Below, piece after piece: positions 23,837-35,403 of a stretch of DNA of 64,000 bases (position 1 is its first letter; every line of letters begins with the position of its first letter). This DNA comes from Clonostachys chloroleuca (Eukaryota; Ascomycota; Sordariomycetes; Hypocreales; Bionectriaceae). The stretch covers positions 14,632,001 to 14,696,000 of the forward strand of contig JBANAY010000003.1 of assembly GCA_037952775.1 (NCBI GenBank). The letters run 5' to 3'. The notes beneath the pieces are model-generated. The model made no database searches. It was not told where the DNA came from and worked only from the letters and a program-made list of their open reading frames with translations. A program made the position numbers and the translations under genes.

Positions 23837-25835
23837 CTACAGCTTAGGTTCAATCTTATTTTTGACCTTGACAGATGAAAGCCAGCGGTCCTTAAGGGCG
23901 CGACGCAGTATCTTGCCGGACGGGCTTTTGGGTATGCTCTCCACGAAATCAATACCTCCCGCCAAGCTCTTGTACTTGGGCTTTCGGGCTTTCACAAAGG
24001 ACGAAATTTGTTCTGCTACCAGTTCAGATGGTGCGATGTGGTTATGCACCACCACAAACGCCCTAGGAACTTCACCGGAGTATTCATGCGGGATGCCAAT
24101 GACTGCGGCGTCGGCCACTGCAGGAATACCTAAGAGAAGATCTTCAAGTTCAGCGGGAGCCACCGCATGTCCTCGGACCTGCGTATTCAGACTGTTAGTT
24201 ATGCTATTGACCGCTGTTTGGCAGACGTACCTTGATCATTTCCTTGAGCCGGTCATGTATCGTGATGAATCCATCTTCACTGATCGAACCCAAATCCCCT
24301 GTGCGAAAGAACCCATCCTTCCTATAGGAAGAGGCGGTCTCTGTCGGTCGATTTAGATAGCCTGCGGTGACCTGAGGACCCTTGGCCCAGATCTTCAGTT
24401 GATTTAGCAAGGCTCTGGCGCCCCATCACTGAGTGCTAGTCTCACTGACCTCTCCTGTACCACCCGTTGGAATAGTCTCGCCTGTTTCCGGGTCCGCGAA
24501 TCGTACTGATGTTCCAGGGGCTAACTTACCCGCCTTGGAGGCGTTTTCCCATGTCATGAGGTCTGGGGGTGTTAACGTCAGACAAGATGTTGTCTCCGTC
24601 ATGCCCCAGGCCTGGCGGATGCGGATATTCGGGAACCGTTTTGCCAACTGCTGTATGACTTGATCCGTGAGAGGCGCCGCCCCTGTGTTGAACTGCTCCA
24701 CGTGAGAAAGGTCATATCCCTGAGCGGTCCTATCGTTGAGAAGGCGTATTAGCAGCGCTTGAGCATTGTTAGCTTATAAAGGTCTAAACTGCTTAAAGAT
24801 TTGTATTCATACGAGGGACAAGCCAAAGCTCTGTGCAGCGAAACCGTACAATGACCTCCATCATGGCCTTCATGTCGAAAGTAGTCATAATTACAAGGTC
24901 CTGGCCACTCGCAGGGGGAGTTGTATTAAGTGAACCAGTCCTGTAACTGCAATGTACATGGTTAGTCCAGTCCTGTATCCGCGCCGTGGTGGTAGCTATC
25001 GCACGTACTGTGATAAAAGGGAAGAATCCCGAGAATTACCGCAGGAGATGACTTGGCTGGTGTAAATGCTTGGACTTGGCGGAGTTGGTTAATAATGTTG
25101 CTGTGTGATATAATTACCTGTCGATAATTGTATTCAGCCAACTGCTCTCGGCAAGTGTCAGAGATTATCTCAGGGTGAATCGACATACAGCCTTGGGCTT
25201 TCCAGTAGTACCAGATGTAAAGCACAGAAACGCCCTCGCTAGCTGCCGCTCATTGGCAGGCTCTAGAAGACGAGCTGCTCTGCCCCGCAGGGCTCTGCCC
25301 CTCTGGATTAGTAGGCCAAGCGTTGGGACGTCTGCGGATGATCTATCCAGCAAAATGATACTGATAGAAGTTGATCCCAGTATCTCACAGGCCCTTTTCA
25401 CAATGTCCATCAGGTTTGGTTCGACAAAAACCAGCCGCGTAGAAGATGTCTCGAGAAGGTAGGCCAAATCTTCTTCCATAGCAACCGAGGGGATGGGCAC
25501 AACTGTTGCTCTCAAGCGAACCGAAGCGAAAAATGCCAGCACGTAGGAAATGGAGTTGCGTGCTAAAATTGATACAGCATCAAGAGGCCGAACGTTGTGA
25601 TCGATGGAAAGCGACAATGAGGCATCTTCAGCAGCCTCCTTCACCTGATGATGGGACAGGAATTGTCCCGTGTGAGCGTCTCGAAAGCCGTGTTTTTGGC
25701 TGGGCGGACTCTCTCCCTGGAAAACCCAATCCCAGATTGAAACGTTGGCGGGACCTAAGAAATTAGTTCACCTTCTCTTTTTGCAGCGACAAATGTTGAC
25801 TTACTAGGCTCGAAATCCGGTCCCGTATAAAGCAT
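23837..25835 (-). pseudogene. 4-coumarate-CoA ligase-like acyl-CoA synthetase, one-base frameshift
   Basis: Seven exons on the minus strand: 25805-25835, 25189-25754, 25009-25117, 24813-24946, 24450-24757, 24231-24392 and 23837-24178. They total 1652 nt, one base short of 550 codons, a normal family length. The ANL motifs are clear: FTSGTTGKPKA (A3), QAWGMTETT (A5), FFRTGDLG (A7), DRLKEMIKVRGH (A8) and PKSPSGKILRR (A10, with the catalytic Lys). The break is in exon 4: after ITGLVHLIQLPLRV the frame moves by one base, and good sequence resumes at QDLVIMTTFD. All six introns have proper GT/AG ends, so the gene decayed recently or carries a sequencing error. The final KNKIEPKL is not a typical SKL peroxisomal signal. 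The expected reaction is ATP-dependent CoA activation of a carboxylic acid. Confidence 0.82.
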
Positions 25836-26516
25836 TTTATACGTATATGCTACCTACGTTGGCACGGCCAGGATATTGTTGGACTTGTACTGCCTGCATT
25901 TAAATAAGAATGTGCCTTGGTGGCCTTTCCGAATGCCGAACTAATCTCGGTTTACTCTTTGGTAACCCGAGGATGGCGGCACAAGCTTGAGACCCTCAGT
26001 GAATCTCTATGCTGACTCGAAATTATTCTCCGGTCCCCTTTCTCGAAAATTCATAAACCGACCGTACCTGTTTCGCCTTGGCAACAGTGTTAAAGAAGGA
26101 CACTGTGACTCTCTGCATTGGACCTTGAGCTACTTGATAGCTATATAAGTATGTGTCGAATTGCATATTCAATGTTTATTTCGTGGGTTACGCTTGTGGT
26201 TAGACGAATCTCGTTCGTACGCTGCATCGACAAGATATGTCCAGGGTAGGTCCACCCAAGTGGCAAACATCCCCGGCTGAATATGTTTTATGCTGACACG
26301 GAACAGCGAGTCAGCAAAAGTCGGTCCGGTTTCGGCTGCGCTAAACCATGGCCAGATTCTCCACTATAGGATTCTGGGGGGATGCCGGGGCTCAACATGT
26401 AATGAAAAAGTCGCTCCTCATTCTTTCTGGAAAACATTAAGCAGGTGGTAAACTCTGTGGTGCTCTGAGATGAGGCGGGTCTGTTATTTGCCCAAAGTAC
26501 TGTGTATTGGTCCAAC
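25836..26516. other. Divergent intergenic region between ligase and MHR factor
   Basis: 680 bp between the ligase start and the first ATG of the plus-strand factor. A TATA-like GCTATATAAGTA lies near 26139-26150. The region may hold a missing first exon of the downstream factor, but no zinc-cluster cysteine pattern was found. Confidence 0.4.
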
Positions 26517-28054
26517 ATGGACAGTGGTCATTTGGCAACTGTTGTTGTGACGCCACTCTCGGGCATTTCGCCCAGCCACAGAGACCATATTAATACCATT
26601 TGCAAAAAACTGTATTTTGAGCTTGTTTACTATGAAATGCCCGTACTGTCTCTCAAGTCGTTACCAGAGATAAGCAGCGAGCCAGCGATGACCACCGGTC
26701 TTTCCCCCTTGCTGCACATTGCGCTGATTGCAAGCTGTGTGCAATGGTTGCCGCAGGCTTCCATTGCCCGGATGAGAACTGAGACTCGCCAAAAGTGCTT
26801 GGAGTGGTGCGTTGAAGCATTCGGAGTGAGTGCACCGAGATTCGTGGCCAACATAATGGGGCAGCGATACTGACAGTACACGAGAGATTGTCCTACAAAA
26901 ACACCGAAGAAACGCTCCTCGTCCAGCTACAGTCGCTTCTATTAATGATACACGCCGTCAGTCACTCAGACACGCGGGAAGGTCGTCATAGGCGGAAGCA
27001 GTGGGTGCGGGAAAGTCTTCATCTCCTGCCGAGAGTCGTGAAAGCCCACGGAGAGCAATTGCAAAAAGATGGCCACGGCCGAATTTTGCTGAACAGACTT
27101 CGCTGGAGTGTTTTTGTCACCGAGCAGCTCTACTTGCTGAGAGTTGCTAAAACCGACGGGAGCTTCAGGAAGAAGCTGTTTCGGTTTTCTGTGGTGCCTT
27201 TGGATGCTAAAGAACTCTGCTTGGATGATTTCGAAGTCAATATAGAAGGTGGACCAGATCAAGACTTTGCTGCACAATGGCGCTGTATGACCCGTGCAAG
27301 GAGTTTCATCCACAAGACAAGACTACTTCGCTATCAAGCCCAACTGCTTTCGAAATCAGGCCTGCTGTCACCACTCCCTAATACAAGCTCAGAGTCATGC
27401 GCACTGCTCGTGCATGATGAATACTTCTGGGCCATTCAAGCATTGGAAGACATGCATACTAGAGAGCGGAGCTTGACGTCGGCGTTCACAAGTGTAGCTG
27501 ACAAGGAGCATGGCATCTCATGGCGTTTAGAAGCAGAGAACCAGATTCTCTACTTCCGGATCCTGCTATTGGTTTGCTGTCCTGATTGGCGTCCACAAAA
27601 AGGCACAAAGAATGATAGCATATGGTCCAACCTGCTCTTCAAAAAGCTCCATCGGGCGATTTGTGCGCTGACTAACATATCGGAAAGTTTTGGTTCGTTT
27701 CCTTTGGCGCCTTCATGTGCTCTCTTCCATGCTTTGATTGAATCTGCAAACTGCGTTAAGTCGAACGCCACTCCTGCCTATATCAAGAAATGGGTGGCAC
27801 AGGGCCATCTGCGGGATGCGCTGCACCAGGCAGATCAGCATTGGAATGGGCGTATCTCCCGAGAGCCCTTTACCTCCAGGTCAACATCCGCACCACCTAG
27901 CTGTCAATACACTGAAGGGGTGATGCCAGCCGTTTCTGATCAACCAAAGGCTTCAGGCGGGGTGGATTGTTATTGTCAGCACGATGCCGTTGCTCTTGCA
28001 CAACAACACGTTCTGCTGGACGGATTCGAGAACATGTGGAATATGGCACCGTGA
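26517..28054 (+). CDS. Fungal-specific transcription factor domain protein lacking a visible DNA-binding domain
   Basis: Exons 26517-26825 and 26885-28054, joined through a GTGAGT intron of 59 bp with a CTGAC branch site, give 492 aa. The N-terminal part YFELVYYEMPVL and LLHIALIASCVQWLPQ looks like the start of the fungal-specific transcription factor (MHR) domain. The second exon continues with EETLLVQLQSLLLMIHAV and RWSVFVTEQLYLL, matching the helical core of that family. No Zn2Cys6 or C2H2 motif precedes it, and the frame is closed just upstream at 26466. Either a 5' exon is missed or this is an MHR-only regulator. Such proteins occur in fungal clusters as co-regulators, but the role here is inferred. 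Confidence 0.65.
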
Positions 28055-28603
28055 GGGGAGACAATGAAAGGTCTGGCTGCTTTGGAAGACAAGAACTTGC
28101 ACATCTGAGAATCAAAGAGCAAAGCCTATTGCATAATAACCCTCCCTAGTCTTGTAGGCTAATGTAGAAAGATTGACTTTGCACGAGTTATACTGGTTCT
28201 TAAAGGCCACTTGTGATTGTATTTGACGATAACGCACCGGTTTCTCTCGTAGCCAAGTTCTATTAGCCCATTGTTTGCTCTTTCGCCTTGCTCGGATGTG
28301 CTTTCTACGCATGCGGTCCGGCATGGGGAGGAAATGTGGGGGAAAGGCGGGGGATGCTGGAAGGGTTAGTGGGAGGGGTAGAAGTGGGACCCGGGACTCG
28401 ATCAGAGCCTCGATTTGCGAACTACTGGTCACTAGCAACTGGGATAAGTGGTTCCCTGGTATTCCGCTGGTCAGCTTTGGTCATCATCTCCGTAACTATA
28501 TGGTACACGTCTGGACGCGTCCACAGCCTTCTTTTACCCCTCTCTTGCCACATCTCCTCTACATTACACTCAACACCGTACTCTACCAACCTGATGATAG
28601 CCA
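28055..28603. other. Intergenic: promoter of the bZIP gene
   Basis: Contains CT-rich stretches just before the bZIP ATG (CCTCTCTTGCCACATCTCCTC), as is common for fungal 5' UTRs. No other feature. Confidence 0.45.
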
Positions 28604-30506
28604 ATGCCGCGCACACCGTCTCTCAAAGCTAGCAGTGGCCACGGTCCCAGAGATGACGCTGCCGCGGCACGGGCGACCCCTGAAAGGCGTGAGCGAAAGC
28701 GCCAGACTGATCGTGTAGCCCAGCAGCAGCACAGAAAGCGACAGAAGCAATATGTGGAGCAGCTCGAGGAGAAGCTGAGGGTCCTACAGTCGTCCGATGA
28801 GTCCGAAGTCGTTCGACTAGGCACCGAGAACTTCCGTCTGAGAAAAGAAGTTAGTTTCTTCGAAATGCCCCGCATGCACTAACTAATTATTTATGCTCAC
28901 AACCCGGTCCAGCTCGAGTCTCTCCATTCCCTCTTCGAAGAGTTAGGAAGTCTTGTACACCGCCAGCAGAAAATGTTAAGCGAATCAATATTGAAGCAGT
29001 CCGCGTCGGCCTTAGATTCTGAGCAGGGCGGACCGTTGGAAGCGCCAGGAGCATCTTCTGCTGCCATTTTAGGTCACGGCAATAAGCAAGAATTCCCGAC
29101 CACGGCTTCCAGGCGAGCCACAGATCCGATGCCTGAGTCACAACTACCGGCGTTCGGCGAGGGAACAGAAGTCATGGAATGCTTGTCGAATGATCTCGAG
29201 AATCAACCCCTCGGTTTTCAGGATATAGCGGACCCTTTACCGGAGGGTCTGTCAGAAGAACACGAAATCTTTCCAGTCCAGGATTTTCTTATTACCGGGA
29301 CAGAGGGTGGCATGCCTAGCCATTCTAACTCTACCTTGAAAGATTTTCCATCACCTGACCACTTGTATCCGTGGCTGGACTTGATACCGAGTCTCGGCAA
29401 AGGCTGGTTTCCCGAGCAATCTGAGAGGCTCGGTGGCTCTCGCGGAATAGCACAGGACAACTGTGCGCTCGGAAGAAGAATCAGGACCCCAGAAGGGCCA
29501 TCAGGCCTATTCTCGCATCCTTTGTCTGAAGTGCCGAGTGACGAGAGAAGGAATCAAAGACAGGCAAAGAATGTCCGTGATCTGCATCCCCACAATGGGT
29601 TCCCAGCTTCTACATCACACAGACGCGAGGAAGAACCGTTACAAACACGAGACTCTCGGAGAGCCTGGGCTAGCGAGTCTACCAGTATTCACGAGCATAT
29701 ACAGAGAAAAAGCCAGTCCCATGATGGATTTGCAGAGGTCTTGCAAAACTACATTAATCACCTCGGGCCCTCTGCAATGTCTCTGAATCTAGACGCCTCC
29801 CTATGGACAGGGCCAAAGTCCGTCCCTGTGCTTCTCCATCCGCCGTTGCTCGGAGACGAGGCTCTACACTCTATCATTGATCGCGCCCGTATCAACATGC
29901 AATCAATTGGTCCACCCAATCTTATAGACTTCCTTCTTGATAACCCCTCCAATACTCTGTCCATGGACCTTAAGGAGTTTCTGCAACCCATCAAGGAGAG
30001 CCGTCGCACATCTGAATTTCTCGCTACCTATTGGGTGTTGTATCTTTTCCTTAGAGTGAGTCGCCGTTCGCTTCCTACTGTTTTCCAACCTATCTAAAAT
30101 TTATCAAGTGGTACATTATACGCGACGAGGAGTCATACCAATTGCTTCCTGCATGGCTTCGCCCGACATATCTCCAACTTTCTGTATCTCATCCGGTAGC
30201 CGCGAGCTGCATCGCTTGGTATGTGCTCCGTTACCTGCACATGTCTTCCTATTTAAGCCACTTACACCATGCCGCAGGCCAGGACTGCGAGACGAGTTTA
30301 TACGAGTGTCACAAACTGCTACGCAAAGTGTACACAGCTTATCCTTCGAGATTGGTCAATATCTGAGTGTGAATATTGATACGAAAGCCCTAGACCTTGG
30401 CGGTGGCGGGCCCAGGATGCTGGCGTCGCAGATTACCGACTTGAAGAATTGGACTTTGGACGAGGAGTTTTTCAAACGCCACCCCCATTTGCGGGCGGCG
30501 GTCTGA
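28604..30506 (+). CDS. bZIP transcription factor with C-terminal DUF3425
   Basis: Exons 28604-28849, 28913-30055, 30109-30218 and 30278-30506 give a continuous 575-residue frame; introns are 63, 53 and 59 bp. Residues 28-49 form the basic region (RRERKRQTDRVAQQQHRKRQ), followed by a leucine-zipper-like QLEEKLRVLQ...LRKELESL. At the usual invariant Asn position of the basic region there is Asp (TDR). The C-terminus has the DUF3425 pattern: WYIIRDEESYQLLPAWLRPT, SHPVAASCIAWPGLRDEF, and a final NWTLDEEFFKRHPHL. The middle is long and low in structure. It lies convergent to BVMO1, 221 bp apart. It may regulate cluster genes or be an incidental neighbour. Confidence 0.88.
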
Positions 30507-30727
30507 GGAGTAACGTCATGCACAGGATGCTCAATAACTGTAACTTTCCGTATCATGAAAATGACGAGCTTGTGTCAATATCTCGTTATGTATATGTGTT
30601 GGTGTCAGTGACAGGCTATATAGTCAATTAGGCACAGCAATCAGTGGGAGTGCGCTCCGTTTTTGCTGGTGTAGTAGAATTGGCTCTGACAATATGTGCT
30701 ACGTCCTTCTGTTCTATTGTGAGGATA

Positions 30728-32805
30728 CTACTTAAACAGGGGTTTGTCAATGTAGTCGCGCTCGAGATACCAAGCAACATCTTCCCCAGCTTCCTCGCGA
30801 TGTGTGAACCCGTTACCCATGAACTCGAATCTGTTTCGACTGCGGTATATGATGTCGTAGTCCTCAAAACGAGGATTCTCCATCATCATGCGCCAGTGAA
30901 CAAGGGAGCCGGGATACTGCGCAGTAATTTTACCGCCGGGGCGCCCCTGGTTGTACCACGAACGACAGCCCGCAGACCAAACGCTAATGGTAGATTGATC
31001 ATTAGCTCTTACTAGGAGAATCTGTGGAGGAATAGTAAAAGGAAAGAAAAAGACACGAAGTGCAAGCTATTGAGGACTTACGTTCGCTTGAGCCACTCAT
31101 GAATGTGCTCATTGTACTCGGCAAGTGCGTCTGCCTTGACTTCGATGCTTCGAATGTTTTCTACTTGTATCTTTCGGATCACTTTGCAGACATAATTTTG
31201 GGCCGCCTCCAACACAGTGACAAATGAGCCATGTCCGGCAGGACAATTTGGCCCCAGCGAGCCGACTGGGAGAGGAGAGCACATGGTTAGCTTCCGCTCA
31301 CACAGATGTTTTCTTGAGCTTACTCATAAAATTGGGGAATCCTCTGGCCGCAACAGAAAGATATGCGGCAGGGTCCTTTTCCCAGAGCTTTCCCAGTGAA
31401 ATGCCTTCTCGGCCGAGAATGGGGAAGTTGGGCTTGAAGCTGACGTCGAACCCAGTAGCGCATATGATAACATCAGCGTTGTATTCCTGCCCTTGGGCAG
31501 TGACAAGTCCATTCTCAGTAAAAGCCTTGATGTCGCCCTCGGCCAGCTCAACGTGATCCTCGAGAAAAGATTCCAAGAAGCCCTCGGCTGGGCCAAGTCG
31601 ACGACAGCCGAGCGGGAAGTCTGGAATTAGCCTGTCCGTAAGGCCCTTATCGTAGTTGAGAATCTTGGCCATACGCTCGCCGACGAACTGTTTTGCACAT
31701 AGCTTAGTGCCCTGCACCGCCAATGTCGCTGGGGATCTCTTACCTGTCGGGCCGCCTTTTGGTTTGGATGCTTAGTGAGATTGTTCTTGAAGCTAGTGTT
31801 GATTTTGGTTTCCAAGGCCTTCCTCAGTTGCAGATATGCATCGTAGTCATCGGCAAAATCCTTCTTTTGCTTTGGTGTGACTAGACTAGGGTGAGTCTCT
31901 TCACCATTCGCCGGCAAGCGGTACTTACAGTCAAAATTTCGGCCCTCGACGTCGGTGAGACCATCTATGGCTAAGCCAGGGCCTATCCACTGTGGTGTGC
32001 GATAGAAGGAGATCACCTTCTTGGCCTCAGTCTTGATAGCGGGCACAATTTGGATCGCCGATGCTCCGGAGCCGATGACAATGACTGTCTTGTCCTTTAG
32101 CTCAATGGACGTGTCATAATTAGCTGAGTGAGTAATTTGCCCCTTGAAATGTTCCCGATGCGGTATATCTGGCCATTTCCAGGTGTTCAAGACCCCGGTG
32201 TTAGCGATGAGGAAATCAACCCTATCTTCAAATGTCCTTGGGTGCTCGGGGACGGTGGTGTCAGTGATCTTCAAAACCCATTGGCTTGCCGTTTCATCCC
32301 AGACAGCTCCCTCGACAACATGAGTGAGTTTAATGTACTTGTCTAGATACCCATGCTCCTCAACGAAGGTCTGATAGTACTCTTGGATCTCGCCTGCGGG
32401 CGAGTAATACCTCGACCAGTCGGACTTGGGAGCGAAAGCATATTGATAGGCAGGTGAAGGCACATCGCATCGGCAGCCTGGATATTTGTTAGCGTACCAG
32501 ACACCGCCACACTTGGGATATCCTAGAGTAAAGACATGTCAGCATTGCTAAAGGGGCCACGTTCTGTATGGACGGGGTATGTTCCAACGTTCGTAGACCA
32601 CAAGATCCATTGAGTCTCCAAACTCCTTCTCCTTCTTGTAACACATCATGATGCCCGAAGCGCCTGCGCCAATGCATGCAACTCTAACCTTGCGAGGAGC
32701 CCAGAGCAAGTGCTCTGATACGGTATAAGGGCCACCATTATCATCCTGAATTGGAGTTCCGCCAACAAATTGGTCCCAGTCTGGAGGGGTGTCGAGAGAT
32801 CCCAT
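30728..32805 (-). CDS. Baeyer-Villiger-type flavin monooxygenase 1
   Basis: Five exons (32589-32805, 31744-32522, 31324-31702, 31082-31265, 30728-30983) give an intact 604-residue frame. The FAD site is CIGAGASG (46-51 for GAGASG) and the NADPH site VIGSGASA (223-228). CATGFD precedes the C-terminal part, and the end has GSLGPNCPAGHGSF and WSAGCRSWYNQGR. The Baeyer-Villiger fingerprint F-x-G-x3-H-x3-W is present at 198-208 as FKGQITHSANY, with Tyr in place of Trp; WP/WD is usual. The expected reaction is NADPH- and O2-dependent insertion of oxygen next to a ketone, giving an ester or lactone. The third intron-exon step uses a very short intron (41 bp, 31703-31743). It starts divergently from the MFS transporter, sharing a 555-bp promoter. 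Confidence 0.9.
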
Positions 32806-33360
32806 ATTTGGCGTCTTGGGTATCTTAAGTGCGTGAAACGGAGTTCAAGCTCTCAGACGCAAGAATAATTCCAGATTCTACTCTGACTGCTAGCCTTTGG
32901 AGATTTGTTGCGTGTGGCACCTGCGACGAATAGGGACCTTAATACATGCAACCCTGAATCTCTCGGGGATGTGGTACCAGGTTCTCCGCGGTATCCCCAC
33001 TCGTCTAGCCCCTGGTACCCACAAAGGCAATCAGCTGATTGACTGACACCACAGCGTAAAGCTGACATGGCGAGCTTTGTCAGTTATCAATTAGCTTCGA
33101 TTTCGCCCCATCGCGTTCCCCGCATTCACCCCGCGCCCTCCGCATGGTCCAAGCATCGTGGGGAGATGGGCATGGGCTACGAGTTAGTGAGAGAGCGCCC
33201 CCTATCTCTAAGGCTCTACACTCATAATACTCTGTACCGTACGTACTATATGTATCTGGGGCTCTGGCAATTAGATCAAGGCCCAAGACCATTATCACCG
33301 CTGGCACCTTCTACACCTCTTTCTTAAAGGTCAGTAAACACCACAAGTCTAAAAGCTGAG
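32806..33360. promoter_or_regulatory. Bidirectional promoter region, BVMO1/MFS
   Basis: 555 bp lie between two divergent start codons, so both genes can be switched on together. An inverted pair CTGGTACCC/GGTACCAGG occurs near 32971-33020 (GTGGTACCAGGTT and CCCCTGGTACCC). It could be a regulator site; this is by eye only. Confidence 0.4.
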
Positions 33361-35112
33361 ATGTCGGAACATGAATTACCTAGTATCGACGCCGATACTA
33401 AGAATGCAGCCGAGCACGTCGAAGTACGGCCCGCAACGGCTGCTGTGCTGCGACGCGAAGCTGCGAGTCGGCAGTCGGGCCTGGAGAAGCAGCTCAGCTT
33501 CTTCAGGAGCCTGTCCGTCTTTTGGCGAAGCACGCTCTGGGCTCTCTATGGTCAGCTGGTTGTCTTTGGCTACGGAATTGACGGGTTGATTGCTGGGAAT
33601 CTTTTGGCTATACCAAAGTTCAGGTACGTTTCCTTTCTACCCACGCCCCTATTTAAACCCCCTATTTAAACGACTACACATTAGCTCACCAGTGCCGGTA
33701 CGCAGAGAGGATTACGGTGAGCTTTTCGGCAGTGGCGACACAGCCACTTTCATCATTCCGGCAACATGGCAGAGCATCTACGGAGGAGTAGCACAGCTAG
33801 CCGCCATCCTTGGTGCCGTCATCACTGGCTGGATGGCGGACAAGATCGGCCGGAGATACACCAACCTTCTCTTCTGCTGCATCTCCGTCGTTGGCGTGGC
33901 GGTCCAGCACATATCTACCCAAAGTGGATCACTTCCCATTCTCACCGTTGGCAAGGCGATTAACGGCCTATCTATTGGCGCGTGGCTTGTCATAGGGCCG
34001 CTGTATGCCTCTGAGGTGGCACCACTGCAGCTACGAGGCTGGCTGACTGCGATGACCAACATCATCCAGTTCTCCGGCACACTTCTCCTCACTGGAATCA
34101 TGTACCAGCTGGGTCCTCGGAACGAGAAGAACGCCTATGTTATCCCTTTTGCTTGTCAATGGGCCATTCCGTGCCTGGTCATCTTAACCATATGGCCCTG
34201 GCCAGAGTCCCCTGTCTGGCTGGTGCGAATGGGCAGGATAGAAGAGGCCAAGAAGGCCTTGCTGCGGCTCCATGGCCGAAACAGCGGCATTGACCGAGAG
34301 GGAATCCTCGCTGTGATCGAGGAGTCGATTGCGGAAGAGCATGAGGCACATGACACGATCAAGGAACCTTCATACCTCGATGCCTTCTCCTCAGATGACC
34401 GGAAGAGGACTCTGACTTGCATGTTCATCTATGGCTGTCAGTACTTCTCCGGTCTCATCTTTGTCCTCGGCTATCAGTCATATTACTACCAGCTAGCCGG
34501 GTTCGACGCAAAGTTTTCATTCCTGTTGAGCATGCTCAATAATTGCTGTATGTTTGTGGCTAACATTCTCTCGTGGCCTCTCCTCACTATTGTCGGCCGC
34601 CGGCCGTTAATCGTCTGGGGCCAATTTGTCTGTGCCTTGACCCTGCTCATCGTGGGCGCTACATCTATTCCTGGAGACAAAAAAAGTACCATTGCCACTA
34701 TATCATTTATGTTTGTTTGGGTAAGTCTATGATATATCGAGTCATTAAGAGCAACTGTCTAATGCTTTCTTGATAGGGTTTCTGCTATCAGATCACACTT
34801 GGCACGGTTGCTTGGACTGTGGTTGCCGAGATCCCATCCTTTAGATTAAGGTCTCGCACACAGGGCTTGTCTAACCTCGTCCTCTGCCTTGTCCAGTGGC
34901 TTATTGGATTTGTGTTTCCTTACATGTTCAATCCCGATGCTGGAAAACTATCTGGAAAGGTTGGTTTTATCTTTGGAGGCACTACCTTGATAGGTTTCAT
35001 TGGCTGCTGGTTTTTGCTTCCAGAGACAAAGAATCGCCCTGTTGCTGAGCTTGATTATTTGTACAAAGCCGGAGTGAAGCCTCGGCATTTTAGCAAGACC
35101 AAGATAAACTAG
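33361..35112 (+). CDS. MFS transporter, sugar-porter family
   Basis: Exons 33361-33623, 33706-34720 and 34777-35112 give 537 aa without interruption. Sugar-porter marks: GWMADKIGRRYTNLL between TM2 and TM3, PESPVWLVRMGR after TM6, GRRPLIVWGQ, and PETKNRPVAELDYLY after the last membrane segment. About twelve hydrophobic segments are seen. The third intron-free block begins GFCYQITLGTVAWTVVAEIP, typical of TM9-10. The substrate cannot be read; members carry hexoses, alpha-glucosides, polyols or quinate. Divergent placement from BVMO1 suggests uptake of the pathway substrate or a related compound. Confidence 0.9.
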
Positions 35113-35403
35113 CCACCAGACATTGCCCTCTATAGTACACAAATCTTGAAAGCCGTCAAGGTCCTCACAGTCTCAATGAATCATTGTATAGCCTTAGAAC
35201 CAAGACTTGACTTGTAACCGTTCAGTATACATCACTACATTATCCCAACTTGCCATGCTATATGATTAGTATGGAGCTTTCAAAGGCCAGCCACGATCAG
35301 CCCTGGCCACAGGTGTGGGAACTCCTTGCATCAACACTATGCGGAATCGTAAAATATGACATATGTTCTTTTTCTTCCTGAGGAGGCATAGCATCGTATT
35401 TAT
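35113..35403. other. Convergent 3' intergenic spacer
   Basis: Short spacer between the transporter and the hydrolase relic, with nothing else visible. Confidence 0.4.
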
